A DNA stretch of 64,000 nucleotides from Druceiella hillmani (lineage: Eukaryota > Arthropoda > Insecta > Lepidoptera > Hepialidae). Below are positions 36,445 through 49,839 of this stretch, piece after piece (the stretch's first letter is position 1; each line of letters opens with the position of its first letter). The stretch is from assembly GCA_039881145.1 (NCBI GenBank), contig JAYKKI010000008.1, forward strand, positions 35,859,001 through 35,923,000, in the 5' to 3' direction. The notes below the pieces were generated by a model. The model made no database searches and was not told the DNA's origin. It saw nothing but the letters and a program-made list of their open reading frames with translations. Position numbers and translations under genes: made by a program.

Positions 36445-37929
36445 ATGAAAACACTATCTATTTATCTCGTACACTTGCATACTTATAAGCATGACAGTTT
36501 GAACTACCAGTTATTAAACATGGTGTGTGAACTAAATGTGACGAGTTTTCTTTGTTTCTTTACGAGGAATTTAGAATTTAGTTGGTACAAAATGTCTAGG
36601 TAAAGAATCAGATCTGGAAAAACTCTTAGAAGGTAATCTAGTAAAAAGTTTAACTTTTTCGTGCATATTAAAGATATGAAAGCATGGATGTGTGAAGGAT
36701 GAAGGTCTTGTGTAATATAATTGCAAGTGATGAATATTTCTAAGAAAAGCATTCAGAAATGGTTTTTCGAAGTGCGCAACAAGCCTTGAAGGCCATGTTA
36801 TTTAAGCTACCAACATCCTAACCTTTATCATCAGAGCCTACAAAAACGGAACCTTCGTTATAAAAGTCAACAGCATCAACATTATCATTACACTAGCTAA
36901 ATAAGTTATTTTAAGAATATCGGGCAATTAGCCACCAATATTGGCAAAGAAATTTGCAATAGATAATTAGATGAAGTTGTTTTAAGATGATCTGTATTTG
37001 ACCTCTATTGAGTTCTCAAAGCATTTCCCATGCTAAAAAGTTTTAAGAAAGACCGATAAACTATTAATTGCAAAGTTAAGTTAGGTTATTTGTATTTAGG
37101 AAAGATCAATAGCCTAGTGATAGCGTAGGGTAGACAACACAATTAATATATAGGTAAAAATTTATGTAAATTATAGTTTTTGCAAATAAAGACATTAATA
37201 AAAAAACTCTGTAGAAATAGCTTTCAAAAACATATTAAATATTGTTAACCCAAGAAGTGTATGTTTTAGTAATATATTTTTAAAAATCAGCAAAAATGGC
37301 CAGCATTCTATGTAAGGTCATATTTTTACGACCCAACATCGAAGTTGTTAATAAATATTTATCCTTTTTTTTTCAACACCCTGCTTATTAGAAATGTATT
37401 TTTGTTAGTATTATAAATGCGTTAGCTTTCAGTAATCGGCCCATAAAGTTTGTTTATTCGTGTAACCATTTGTATGTAATAAATATATACACATAAAATG
37501 TTTACTATAAATATAAAAAGATGACATTAGATCAATTGTTTATGATATATTATATAATTTACGATATATGGAAATTGTATATTTAGCTTTTAACAATTGA
37601 TTTAAATAATTAATAAATCATGTCAATGTAGTATAAGAAACGGATAATAGTACGATAAAGGTGATACTATTATTTTTATTATTTCTATTAGATATATAGA
37701 AATTAGTGTAGTAAAACATATTTTAATCCAACGACGAAAGTATATTTGTCAGTTTAAATGAAAATATTAAAAAATAAATTCCTTCCAAATTTAACTCCGT
37801 CTACACAAAGTAATCCTTTTACCTCGGTCTTTCAAACCAACTAGCAACTACACTTATATATAAGGCAGTTAAAGTATAAAGCGGCAAATTAAATTAAACA
37901 TTGCTGGGTGAAATATTAGACAGGAAATG
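36445..37929. other. AT-rich DNA, no gene recognised
   Basis: No coding or RNA feature is seen. The minus frame 36504-36752 has no domain. Confidence 0.5.
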
Positions 37930-38240
37930 GAATAAAAAGAGCTAACCGAAATCCGCTTCCTGGTTGGCCTGTGAGCTTTGTTTTTAAACACGAAACTTTG
38001 CCAAGATTAGCGGTCTGCTAATCGGCTGGGCTGTCTGTCGGACCGCAACGGCGCCCGTCTGAACGGTCCGGGCGTGCAAAATTATGTGTCCCTTTACATG
38101 CGACCGCGAGTTGTAATCCGACTTGCGAGAATGGCATTGAACCGGACTCGATTCGGCTGCTTTAATGCTTTGTGCCGCCCCGTGGGTTACGGATAGCGTG
38201 TCCTTTGTACTTCGGCTTTGAATTATAATATTATAATAAG
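37930..38240. promoter_or_regulatory. GC-rich island with clustered TAATC-type homeodomain sites
   Basis: An inverted pair GATTAGC (38005-38011) and GCTAATC (38017-38023) with 5 bp spacing is followed by TAATCC at 38114-38119. TAATC words are bound by K50 homeodomains (Otd/Otx, Pitx, Gsc classes). It also contains CTTCCTGG and CGGTCCGGGCGTG. No open frame. Enhancer call is inferred. Confidence 0.4.
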
Positions 38241-38854
38241 ACCAGCGGGCAAAATATATTGAAGGTATGATTCAGCGTTTAAATATCCCTTAAAATACTT
38301 AAAATTAGTACAGAAATGGCAGTGAGAAATTTGACAAACATTTTTTATAAACGAACTTCAAATTTTTGTTGTGTATTTATCCACGTCGATGTTAGGAAAT
38401 ACTATAATTACAAAGGTCCATGTTTAATGTGAGCTTTAACGTTATGTCATCTTTACATGGCAAGGTGTGTCAGCTTTTACGTTATACAAGCTTTAAAGTT
38501 TTATATCTATTTATAGTTAAACCTTCTTAATATAATTTCTACTTGTTTTATTTTTGTTTTATCTATTTGCAATATTACTCTTTAAACTGTTGCACACGAA
38601 ATAAAATCAATATTTCTTTACCTGTGATTTCAAGATTTCCCACACAAAGGAAGTAAAAATAGAGATGGGAGAGGATATAGTATCATAAATTACTTAAATG
38701 TTGACGCGGAGCGCGTGTCGTTATCTCTCGCGAGAACTCGTTTTGTGAAATACGTAATGTTACTGCTGAGATACAGACCTTTTTCTTAAAATGTAAAGTT
38801 TGTGTACTGTTTTACATACAATTTCATTGCCAGATATTTTATTTTTGGCTTGCT

Positions 38855-38916
<62 letters not shown>

Positions 38917-39399
38917 CATGATGGCTTATTACTAAATATTTAATTTAATAGGAATAAAAACAAAAAGAGATGTTAGAAAAAAGGAAAACAAAAAATTTCC
39001 CTTTTACTTTTTACCTTTGAACTTTAGTGAGTTGTTTTTTGAAGTTTTTTAACATAAATATGTACACAAGTTTAATAAAATTTGCAGCTTTACACTGACT
39101 CGTTTTTATGCTGACTTTTATTCCGTCATTGTATTTAATTAAAGTAATTTACACTCAAATTAAGACAATTTTTCAATACATATGTCTAACTAAGAAGAAG
39201 TAATAAATTACTAATACGTGTGATACTTGAACCTGTGTTAAATATTATTTAACATATGTTAATTCACATCAGTAAGACACGCCTAAATGTATGCAAAAAC
39301 AACAAAATATGAAAAACAATATTAAATGTTTAATTATTATTCGGAAAATATATGTTGAAATTAATTTTAACAATAATAATTAGAGTGTCTGCGCACAGG
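38241..39399. other. AT-rich DNA with a (TA)n tract
   Basis: A (TA)n tract lies at 38857-38912. A CGCG-rich spot (GCGGAGCGCGTGTCG ... TCTCGCGAGAA) lies at about 38705-38735. No gene. Confidence 0.5.
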
Positions 39400-39870
39400 C
39401 GGAAGCCAATATCTCAAAACGGATGAATACTCAGTTCGACCCCGCCCCAACTAACCCCCAACATCAGACAATCGATTACTCATTACCATCCGTTTACGAA
39501 GTTGACGGAGATTTGCCTGCCTAACCAGGAGCAATAAGGAAGGCCCAAGGAGCTGACTCTTCCCAAGATGAACAATATAGAGGCAAAGTGCCATCTCTAA
39601 TTCGGCGAGCATTTAATTATCACCCTTCAGCGGAGCGGGGCGGCGTGCCCGTGATTTGCCCCCGTCAAAGGCAAAGAGCGCTGCGACAATTAGATGCGCA
39701 AATTACAGACGGCGCCGAACCAATTGGCCGACGCAATTAAATTACACTACGAATTGGAAATTGCACCCTTATGTATATGCAGGGGCGGCAGGGCGCATAA
39801 TACTGCAGGGCGGGCTTTAATGAAGTTCGATCTCGTGTGACATTTGATTTGATGGTTCGAATTTGGGGTA
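39400..39870. promoter_or_regulatory. GC-rich island with many homeodomain cores, candidate enhancer
   Basis: One of the most GC-rich blocks of the window (GCGGAGCGGGGCGGCGTGCCC at about 39631 and GCAGGGGCGGCAGGGCGC at about 39779), interleaved with ATTA cores: TAATTA at 39614-39619, ACAATTAG, AAATTACAG and GCAATTAAATTAC. No reading frame is maintained across it, so a conserved non-coding element fits better than an exon. Confidence 0.4.
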
Positions 39871-40439
39871 GGTTTTAATGGTCCTAATTATTGAAGGATG
39901 ATTTAAAACAAAATAATCTGAAACAAATCGTTTAAGTTATGAAAATGCTATTTCCTTTCTTTTACAGTTCTCGGTGTAAAAATAAATAAACGAAACTACT
40001 TTTTAATATCATGGAAAAGCGATAGAAATTGCAAAGTAATATAAAAATATTAAATAAAACGTACAAAGTGTTCCGTCAATGTAAATTTTCAATAATTGCT
40101 TCAAAATTGACAGCTTTGTTATTCCATATATTTTTGTTTCCCTTCACCATCCTATAATTTTTAAAATCAATTTAATCTTAATTTACATATACAAGGCATA
40201 ACAAAGAACGGGTACATTATTAAAACATATGATTAAGTGCAACGAACTGTGTATATTTTCTATTTCTGTAAAAGAACTTTAAAAATACCTCTAAAAAATA
40301 AACTTATTTAGTGGAATCACAAGTTTGACCATGATTTTTTCAGAAACGTTTGAGATTTGTAATATTAATCTTTCCTACATCCTTTAACGCATAGAGTCAA
40401 CTGGGTTAATGTTGGACAATTTTTTTACAGTTTGGGTAC
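39871..40439. other. AT-rich DNA, nothing recognised
   Basis: No feature is seen. Confidence 0.5.
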
Positions 40440-40590
40440 ACATGCGCATAGGCAAACTCACGCATGCCCGCACACACACATACACGCGCACATACACACG
40501 TGCGCGCGCGCACCTACACGCAGACAAAGTCACACATGTCAACATATTCATACACACGCGCGCACAAACACATACACACATTACACTTGA
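40440..40590. repeat. Alternating purine-pyrimidine CA/CG-rich tract
   Basis: Degenerate (CA)n with CGCG blocks, for example CACACGTGCGCGCGCGCACC at about 40494-40513. The sequence type favours Z-DNA. Overlapping frames on both strands are spurious. Confidence 0.9.
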
Positions 40591-42599
40591 ACGTCATGTT
40601 AATATATAATTTAACTACTGACATTTTTATTAATTTCGTGAGAGTTCTTTTAAAAAGTCAAGGGTTATGTTCAAAGACATACGTGATCTTTTTATCTTAA
40701 AGATTGTAAACGGAAACACAAAAGTGAATTGTGGGGTAAAACATGTGTCACTGCAAATGCGGTCAGCCAACAACATATTGAATATTTTATATTTATGGTA
40801 TATTATTAACATCAGGTTGTAAAGTAACAAAATTTAATAATTGATTAGAAACAAAACAGATTGGTTCAATAATTATTTCAATAGGTTTAATGCAAACATA
40901 TTTAAGATTCTTATTTACCCACGTTTGAATATAAAATATAACTATAAGACGATTAACGCCCCTTGGATACAAAAAATAATTACAGGTTATTAGTGCGGAT
41001 TTATTTAAAGACTATATTAATCATTTATAATAAGAGTTTTGCCATTAAAACTTTCAGTGTTGATTAGGCAACCGTTAATAATGCTGTTGTTAGATATAAA
41101 TTTTACGAGTTTACTTACTAAGCTTTTTTGCTTTGTATACCCCAGTATATAGTTCATAAATATAGTTTATAATAGCATTTAATAATAAATATTCTTAAAG
41201 TTTTCAAATGCCACGGGAAACTTAATCTAAATCACTTTGTTCTTTCAGCTTTCGTTCGATGTCGTGACTGTGCTCAACCGTTCCGCTAATTTCTTAATGC
41301 TCTATCATTCTCAACTTTATTAAGCTTCGGCACGATACTGTAGCCGCATCGAACTTCGGCTAAGTAAGAACACGAAAACTTTAACGGTATCTCATCCTTA
41401 TTTACTCAGTAAACAAGTTTTAATTTAAATTCTTTGAAAAGGAAATTTTTTCAAATTTCATTTCAAGCTTACAGGATTGGCATATTTCGATTAGCTGTCA
41501 GGATGTAATTTTCGTAGCTAACTATAAAATGAAAGGGAATTTCTTGTACCGCCATCAATGAATTCCTTATTCTAATTTTACTGAAATACCAGACTAAAAA
41601 TGTTGACTCTTTCACAGAGAATTTATTTGACTATTGTTGGGACTTTTTGTATAGCCACCTTATCAAAAAGTCTATTTCAACTTCAAAAGATTCAGGTCGT
41701 TTTATTTTAAAGGTTGACTTTAAAATTAGACACGATTATATGTATTCTTGTTTATATATCAAATCCGTTTACATGTCAAGCGCATAGACCGAGTAAAAGC
41801 ATTCCTTTATATTCTATATAGAATATTTAAGATAGCTGGTACTATTGTTTTAGTTCATTAATTATGTGATTATTTCCGAATTTTTATCAATTTATTTGTA
41901 ACGACTTTAAAAATCATAAAGAGTTTAATGTTTTAAGTCAATATGTATAGTTGATGAAGGTATTTACTTGTGTCAAAAATGTTTATGCTTAAATTTTTAT
42001 GTTTCTAACTGACTTAGAAATTACCAATTTTAGAGTTGGATTTATAAATCGTACATTGATAGAATTAAAATAAATGGCAAAAACTCGAAGTAAGATGTTT
42101 GGAATTCTGATATCATTTGCCAAAAAATCCTACAGTAGAACAGAGAGCAAAAACATAAATATAACATTCCATCTATCTGTCATTTTACTTTGATAATCAA
42201 AAGTATATTTAAGATTATTTTCAAAGATTTCCATTTCGTAAATAAAATATGCAAGTTAATTATTTAAATAATCTTTTAAAATTAATTTCTTCTGTTTATA
42301 AATAAATAATTTCTTTCGTTTCCATCAAATCATCTATTTGTAATTTATTTATTGAAATTTTATAACGCATGCGTAGTTAATTTCTTATGCGTAGTTAATT
42401 TTGATATAATGCACATGTCATACAAAATAAATAAATAAATATTATGTTTATATAAATATGTGGCTTATCCTATCTTATATTATTAATTAATGTCAATTCT
42501 AAGTAAAAGAAAAGCAAGGACATTAAAAACTGAATTATTTGTTCTTTCTACTGTTGTATCACCCAACTTTGATAATGATAAATTATGAAGCGATTATAT
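40591..42599. other. AT-rich DNA, no gene recognised
   Basis: A short direct repeat ATGCGTAGTTAATTT occurs twice near 42368-42402. A slightly GC-richer spot is at 41255-41350. Nothing coding. Confidence 0.5.
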
Positions 42600-42890
42600 C
42601 AGCAAACTGACGCATAGTTTATCTAAAGGTTTACCACCACACGCCCAACGATACAGCACTTTGTCTGTCATACGCCAAGTCTACGACCCAACCCTAATAT
42701 AAATACAAGGTTGTTGCCCGCAATGAAGGGGGTGACTTAAAGTAATTGCTACAAAATTTCGGTCCTCAAGTTCAACCCGCCTAGTCATTTGTAATTTGTT
42801 CTGGTTTAGGTGACTTTATTTTTTGTGAAACTAGATTTAATGACCCGCTTCGGTGTGGAACCAATTTGGGATCCATTAGGACCGATCTAA
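42600..42890. promoter_or_regulatory. GC-richer island, candidate conserved non-coding element
   Basis: It contains CCACCACACGCCCAACG, GTTGCCCGCAATGAAGGGGG and GACCCGCTTCGGTGTGG among AT-rich flanks. No frame of note. Confidence 0.25.
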
Positions 42891-43559
42891 TAATTTAACT
42901 GCGTTTCTGTTAAAATACTTATTTAATTTCTGTACGTGCCATGTACTTTATTGCGGGGGTAAATTGGATAAGGTTTATTGTACGAATTTTCATAAAATGA
43001 GAAGGGGTCGAATATAAATATTCAAAGTATTTAAAATATGTAATTAAGAGGGTAAAATGAGGATAAAATAGTCACAAGTAATAAATAATATAATAAGTTA
43101 ATTTAATTCCAATTTTCCTCTTTACGGGAACTATTAGAGATCCGACAAAAAATTAACACAGCGACTATCGGCTCATTAATTTTTCAACAAAAATTTTTAT
43201 AATTTTTGTATTAAATCGAGAAAACTTTCTCTTTTGTACGTATCGAATGGAAAATTTTGTACTTAGCGGAAAAACATTTTAGTCGGTGTCTTCGAATTTG
43301 TGACTTCTTGTAGAGTTTTTCAATCAGAGGAATATCAGCTAAGAGACATATATTTTTTGTACATTATTTGTAGATTTATATAAAATATATAGTTTAGGAA
43401 ACTGTAATAGACATTATTAGTATATTACAAGGCTTCTAACTAGTAATGTAAAATCATATAAATGAATACGAATCGTAATATTTATTGATATAGAAAAGTA
43501 TTTCGCAGAGAATTGTATTCCATCGACAGTAATCAAAAGCAAGGAATTGTTTTCAGTCA

Positions 43560-43900
43560 ATACTTATAACATATTCATAATGTTGTGCCAAGACAAACCA
43601 AAAGTTTCGTTTGGGAATATTTACATCAACAAGACAAGCGAATGAAATCTCAGTCGGCCAGATAGTGCCGGTGGCGACCATCATAAGAAACAATAAAAGT
43701 CCAGAGGTAGATCCGTAAGCAAACACACAAAAGCGCAAAGCTAACAGCATGTTTCCAACTGAATGCCGTACAGAAAAGGTACAGGGGAAATAATTTCCCT
43801 TTTGAGCGAGCAGGCTGGGCTCGGGGTCAACAATCGTATTATAAAAAAAGTTTCTCGCAATAAGGCCAATATCGGGCGACACTGGCGCGAGGTAGAGAGG
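43560..43900. promoter_or_regulatory. GC-richer island, candidate conserved non-coding element
   Basis: It contains GTCGGCCAGATAGTGCCGG (about 43653) and GGGCGACACTGGCGCGAGG (about 43875). The minus-strand 109-codon frame over it has one hydrophobic patch but no domain or convincing start, so it is not called a gene. Confidence 0.25.
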
Positions 43901-46309
43901 AAGCCCCTAATTTAAGGAGCTTATTTTTATTTTTACATGATTGCTAAAGCTTCCTTCGTTATGCCCTTGAGATACTTACTTATCGTCTAATTGGGGGACT
44001 TAAATGTTACGTTTTTATTCCAACGTTGTATGATTAAGCCGGTTTTTTACGGCGAACGGAGTTACGTTGGCGGGATCTTTCCTTATTTACTTAATTTTTA
44101 AAATTGCTTTTCATACAGAGGTCTTTCAAGTATGTATATTTTATTCCTTTACGATTAATGTGAATTTTATCGGTGTCTTTATTGCAACCAAATTTCTACC
44201 TCTAGCAAGGTTAATAAGATTTCTTTTTCGATATTTGGAAATAACGAAAGATACTAAAAACATAAGATGTGTAGAACTACTTAGTGACTATTTGCAAAAA
44301 TAAAAAATATCTTCTTAATCAGAACCTAAAGAATAACAATCACACTTTCTACGGATTGATTCTAACAACTAATATATTAATGCAGGGGGCGAGATATGAT
44401 TTGTTATTTGAATATTATATCTACATATTTGTTAAAATGTTAACCCGGCCCTATCTACGCGTATCTTAGGTAAACACCACTGAAAGGATTTTAATTAATC
44501 TTTGTAGTTTTATACTCTACAATTGTGTTTAATACCAACAATAATAATCATCGAGATTATTATTCAAGTCTACTACTATTTAATTGATTAACTGTTTATC
44601 ACTTCACTGATTGGGAGTGATATCTCTTTCCTTTGTTATAAATGTCTACTTTTTCAATATTCTACAAAAATACTGTGTTTATTTCATTTTTGACAAATGC
44701 TTTTAATTCAATAACACGTTTATGTTTACATATTAATAAGTACGGTATCGTCACTCTTTATCGAATTCTACACCATTGTAAATTAATACTAGAAATAAAA
44801 AGTTCTGATAGGTATATAAATATAATTTTCCTCCCACGAAAAACAGATGAAATTGCTACTTGAAAACATAAATAATAAATTTGATAATACTTTATAATCG
44901 GAGTGAAATCATTTTATACGTAAGTAAAAGTGTTAAATGATCTATGTTGGCAAAATATTCAAATGCCAACTCAAAAATGAATCCCTTAAAGTAAGAATTA
45001 AAATTACTGGAAAAAACTATTCTTGCAATTTAGGTATTATTTCTATTCAGCAGATAAATATCCTGCATGTCTTCTTGGTCAAAAAAAAGTTCTTGATGTA
45101 TTACTTATGTGGTGTGAGAATGATATCCAAGGGTATTAATATAGTTATACCACTTTAACAACGAGTTAGTAAAAGATTTGATGCCATATTTTAATAAAGA
45201 TTTAATTGTTGATATATTATAATCATCGAATTTTAATTAAATTAAGTAATTAATATTTAGATGAGGATAACGATAACTTTGTAAGCTTAGAAAAATTACG
45301 GAACAGTACCCTTCGTGAAATAAAAAACTCAGGTTTGCTTACGTTAAAGACATAATGGAAATCTTCATGGTGCCCCAAAAAATAATGTTAAGCTGAAGCA
45401 AGGAGATAGTAGACTTCAAGGGTTATTCAAACTCCTCCTTCGCATGTTCATGATAGTTTGAAAGTTTTAATTTTTTTTTTCTTCAACTAAAATATACCTC
45501 AAGGTTTATTTTTATAGTAATATAAACAACTGTGATAGACGTATAAATTGTTTTTCAAATTACCACCGGCACTGACTGATTGATCCGGTGCAATAACATT
45601 TACTTTCATAGGTGTAATCTTGGAACTGAACAAAATCAAATTCTAGAAGAAAGGAAAAGTTTGGTATTTTAATAAATTTCGATGACGTTTTAACATAATT
45701 TAATTTAGTAATTTTTTTCATAACCCACTTCGAAAACTTTCTAAGTTTATCAGCTAGTTACCCTAAAAAAATCGGTACGATACCTAGAAATAAAATTTTA
45801 AAAAGGTTTTAAAATAACGACCGCCTTTTGTATGAAAAGAAATTCTCCTTCAGACATCCGGAGTCCATTCTTCATAATTATTTCTTCGGTTTTTCTCAAT
45901 TTTCTAATAAATTTCTCTAAATGTCAATTCATTTCTGTAAAATCGATAGACTTTAAATGGCGATGGGCCCACTACTATTGATCCATTTCTCGGAAAAACT
46001 TTAATTCAAACCTAGAATTCAACGCATAGGGCTATGGTGTGAAATCGTCCTGAAAGAGCATATATCTGCGTGTTTCTTAAATAAAATATAGTAGCTCAGA
46101 TAGATTATTTATTAAAAATTTTAAGTGACACTCGTCAGTCAAGAAATCCTGTAAAGGGGCCAATTTATTATTTCATACCAAATATTAATACGAAATTTTT
46201 CTTCGAAGCTACATTTTCATAACATGTAGATTTTCAATACTCCAGGGATGATGATTTGAGCTTGGCAAATAAATATTTTATGCAGGTAATTAAAGTAAAG
46301 TAATATCTG
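43901..46309. other. AT-rich DNA, no gene recognised
   Basis: Several 60-78 codon frames between 44067 and 45158 are rich in Phe/Ile/Tyr/Lys, as expected of chance frames in AT-rich DNA. No other feature. Confidence 0.5.
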
Positions 46310-46347
46310 TGTATGTATATATATGTATGTATATATATGTATATATG

Positions 46348-46440
<93 letters not shown>
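46310..46440. repeat. (TA)n-rich microsatellite
   Basis: TATG/TATA units with an ACACACAT break near 46385. Confidence 0.95.
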
Positions 46441-46441
<1 letters not shown>

Positions 46442-46562
46442 TTTCTTAATTCAAAACGGGTAAAAAGGCCTAATCGAATTTTTCTTCCAAATTGTTTTTA
46501 TGTCGACGATATATTTCTTAACTAAATGAATAATAAATCTTGAATAACACTCAGTATATAAA

Positions 46563-46796
46563 AAAAAATAGTGCATGAACAACATTGAGTTCGTGAATAA
46601 ATAATAGTGTTTGAACAATATTTAGTATTGAATTACTGTTTCTTAATAATATAGTAGTACATAAAAAACATTGGGTTCTTGAATAATACAATAAAGCATG
46701 AACAAAATTCAGTTCGAAAATAACATAATAGTGCATAAAAAAACATTGATTTCTTGAATAACATAACAATGCATGAACAATATTAAGTTCATGATA
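46563..46796. repeat. Degenerate minisatellite, unit about 36 bp, about six copies
   Basis: The phrase family AATAGTGCATGAACAACATT ... TTCGTGAATA recurs at roughly 36-40 bp intervals with substitutions and small indels, so it is an old array. Confidence 0.8.
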
Positions 46797-47264
46797 AACG
46801 TTCAGTCACTCGTATAATAAATATTACAGTTTTGAGAAACTAAATAATATTATTAATTTAACAATTTTTCCCATATAATACTAATATGTACTAGTAACAC
46901 ACGTTTTATGCAGTATAAACATAACGGTAAATATAAAGAAGTTATTAAATACTTAATTGCCTGCACCTACTCGTATTATTTTTCACGTTTTATTTTTCAT
47001 TACCAGCAACAAAAACAATTATACGAAACCCTTATAACAAAGGTTCAAGTGAACAAAATCGAGTATTAGACGAAGTATTCCGATGGAATTTATATAATTG
47101 CGAGTAATAAATTAGTGTAGCGAGTATGATTAGATAGTAAGGTGGTTTTGCTTATTTTGGCAATAATTCGTAAAGTACTGTTTTAAAACCAAATCAACTC
47201 GATAAATAACCAAGAGAAAATAAATGACATATACTATGATTAAAATAAATATAACCTCTATCAG

Positions 47265-47346
47265 AATAATGGTAAAATCAGGTAAATACGACATTTCCAC
47301 GTACTAATAATGGTAAAATCAGGTAAATACGATATTTCCACGTACT
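47265..47346. repeat. Tandem duplication, 41 bp x 2
   Basis: Copies 47265-47305 and 47306-47346 share AATAATGGTAAAATCAGG and ATTTCCACGTACT. The second ends with GATATTTCCACGTA, also present at 50417. Confidence 0.95.
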
Positions 47347-48732
47347 TAAACGTATATTTATCAAGGTAAGTTCGTTGGTCACATAATAAAATTTTCTGCA
47401 ATGCTAGATTTATTCACATATACGTGTTAAATACATTATTTCAGTTTTTAGAGAAGAAAATTACAGAGAATTTGAAGAGAATTATATTTGAAATCATCAA
47501 ATTATTTTTTTATTACTTAAGATCACAACCATAAGTATTAAAATTTATGTTCGAAATGAATATGGAAATTGTATTTTAATATACACTTAATGTAAAGTAT
47601 ATGTGTAAAGTGGAGTTGAAAAATATTTTCACGCTCTAAGAAATAATTAATAATTACGTACTAATGAATCTCAATTTAATTAAAATAAAAATATATTTTT
47701 ATACTGTCTAAGAAAATAAGAAAATATTTGAAATATACAATATTTACAGTTTTTTTCTTATTTTTTCATTTCAATATTCTAGCGTATACTAGTAATGTCT
47801 AATATGATTAGTCCAAAATTATTTCGGACACGCAGCGCAAACAAGTTTATTTGTGGAATATTACACACGCAATGTTTTTTTAAATATTGTATTGAAGTTA
47901 ATTTAATTAATTGTAGGGAAATTTTGATGAAACATATTTACCGTAACTGTAAAAATAGTTTCGTCAAATTTATTCCATAATTATTGTTTGGTGCTTTATT
48001 TATTGTAGCATGTGCTTTTGCGGAACAATAAAACGCTGTGTTCGTACGTGCACCAATATAAAAAAAGTTAAAATTGTCAAATACACGTAACTATCAAGTA
48101 AACAAAGCTTCATTTCCGTAATACTACTTATACAGGCGATTGATTTTGATACATAAGCAATTCGTAGTATTAATATTTTACCAACACAAGATACGATTAA
48201 AGTAAATATCCATAAATCACGATAGCCTTTTACATCGGATCGATAACCGAACTATTAACGAAGGCGATCAATACAAAAAGCAAACCAGATTGACCTGAAA
48301 TATTAGGTTTACAGGTGTCATGAAAGCACTCAGTTCGCGGCTAATTTCCATTGACACTGGCCATCTAAACGAAATTTAATATCTGTACTTTGCGTCTTTG
48401 CGTCACTTACTTTCAATAAATCATACTTTTACAGAGCTTTAATTTAATAAACATTTTCATGGCTCCATATTCCAATTTGCTTCCTTCGTTATTTACTTAC
48501 GAATTAATAATATAAACACACTGAGTAAACTCAAATAAATATTAGAGGGGAAATACCTTCCCGCTTACCAATCCTTAACCCACTTGGTGAAGTTTTGTTT
48601 GTTTTGTGAGACGCGCCGGCATATAAATTAATCATAAGTATCAACCGCTTCTAACCCTCTAATTCGTATGTTATTACAATGATAGATTACCTAAAAGTGT
48701 AGCATCAATCAAGTGAGAAGTTTACTGGAGGT
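47347..48732. other. AT-rich DNA, nothing recognised
   Basis: A CAAG|GTAAGTTCG donor-like word at about 47364 has no exon in front of it. A slightly GC-richer patch lies at 48230-48370. Confidence 0.5.
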
Positions 48733-49000
48733 AAAATCAATACATAAAGGAATATTCAATGGCATTCAATGCTATAACAAATACTACATGCCGTCTTTTA
48801 AAATCAATACATAAAGGAATATTCAATGGCATTCAATGCTATAACAAATGCTACATGCCGTCTTTTAAAATCAATACATAAAGGAATATTCAATGGCATT
48901 CAATGCTATAACAAACACTACATGCCGTCTTTTAAAATCAATACATAAAGGAATATTCAATGACATTCAATGCTATAACAAATACTACATGCCGTCTTTT
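48733..49000. repeat. Minisatellite, 67 bp x 4 copies
   Basis: Copies start at 48733, 48800, 48867 and 48934 and differ at only a handful of positions. The unit contains AATCAATACATAAAGG and ACTACATGCCGTC, and a GGAATATTCAATG/CATTCAATG partial symmetry. Confidence 0.97.
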
Positions 49001-49839
49001 ATGAAGAGTGACAGTTATAATGGAAGTAAATAAAATCTCACTATTCCATGAACTCGTACTGTTCAACACAAATTCAATTGCATAAAACACGAATATCTGC
49101 CAGTTTCTATGCTACAGTTAATTATTGGCTAGCAATTTAGTCATTTTGATGTTAATATTTTACTTTCGAACGATGTAAAGAGAGCACTCGATTGAAATCG
49201 TTTATATTAAGAACAACATTTAAAAACTGTGTACGTTTGTATTATATCAGTCCAATGATTTAGCACCTAAATAACTAGATTAATTCAGGTAAAATTTCGT
49301 ATTTGATCGTTTCTAATAAATATTCTTAAATATTTTTTTTAACTTTATTGTATGGTCTGCAAATAGGATACTTTACAAAGAAAACATATTTTAAATAGGA
49401 TTTCCATCGAAAGCAGGTCTAATGATTTTCTTTAAATTGTCAGAGTTACTAGTAATATAAAGCTCAGTCGTAGGCTACAGTTGCTTTTCTAGTGAAATAT
49501 TTTTTGAGGTATCTCTCACACGAAACTTAAATAATTTGCCCCCGCCCATAAAGTAAGGACTGGCTATAGAGCGACGGTACGTGGAGCTGTTATGAGTTAA
49601 CAATAGAAATATTACATCAGTTGTTTGTGCTAAAAATATAAATATTAAGAGCTACATAAGCCCAGTAATAGAAACACTTATTAAGCTTTTACTTTTTATT
49701 GCTAAAATAAAAGATTGACATTTTGTTGGAACATTACCATCAAAGTAAATACAGATTTGTGTTTCGCGAGAAAGTATATGCAGCTTGCCTACAATATATA
49801 TTAGGGTTTCGAAGGAAAACATCAAAAGGAAAAAAAGCG
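49001..49839. other. AT-rich DNA, nothing recognised
   Basis: A CCCCCGCCCATAAAG patch lies near 49539. No gene signal. Confidence 0.5.

Noticed and set aside
39845..39870. GGTTCGAATTTGGGG as a tRNA T-arm
   Set aside because: No D-arm, anticodon arm or acceptor stem can be placed around it.
43553..43882. 109-codon minus-strand frame with a hydrophobic stretch
   Set aside because: The hydrophobic part is internal, no family resemblance, and the frame coincides with a GC-richer island like other non-coding ones here.
47330..47370. Strong splice-donor word CAAG|GTAAGTTCG
   Set aside because: The preceding DNA is a tandem duplication with stops in all frames and no acceptor-bounded exon.
48733..49000. 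CRISPR-like array
   Set aside because: Units are directly adjacent with no unique spacers, and the DNA is eukaryotic. It is a plain minisatellite.
49500..49510. TTGAGGTA words (also 53020 and 54767) as let-7-type seeds
   Set aside because: Flanking bases do not match the rest of the mature miRNA and no hairpin encloses them.
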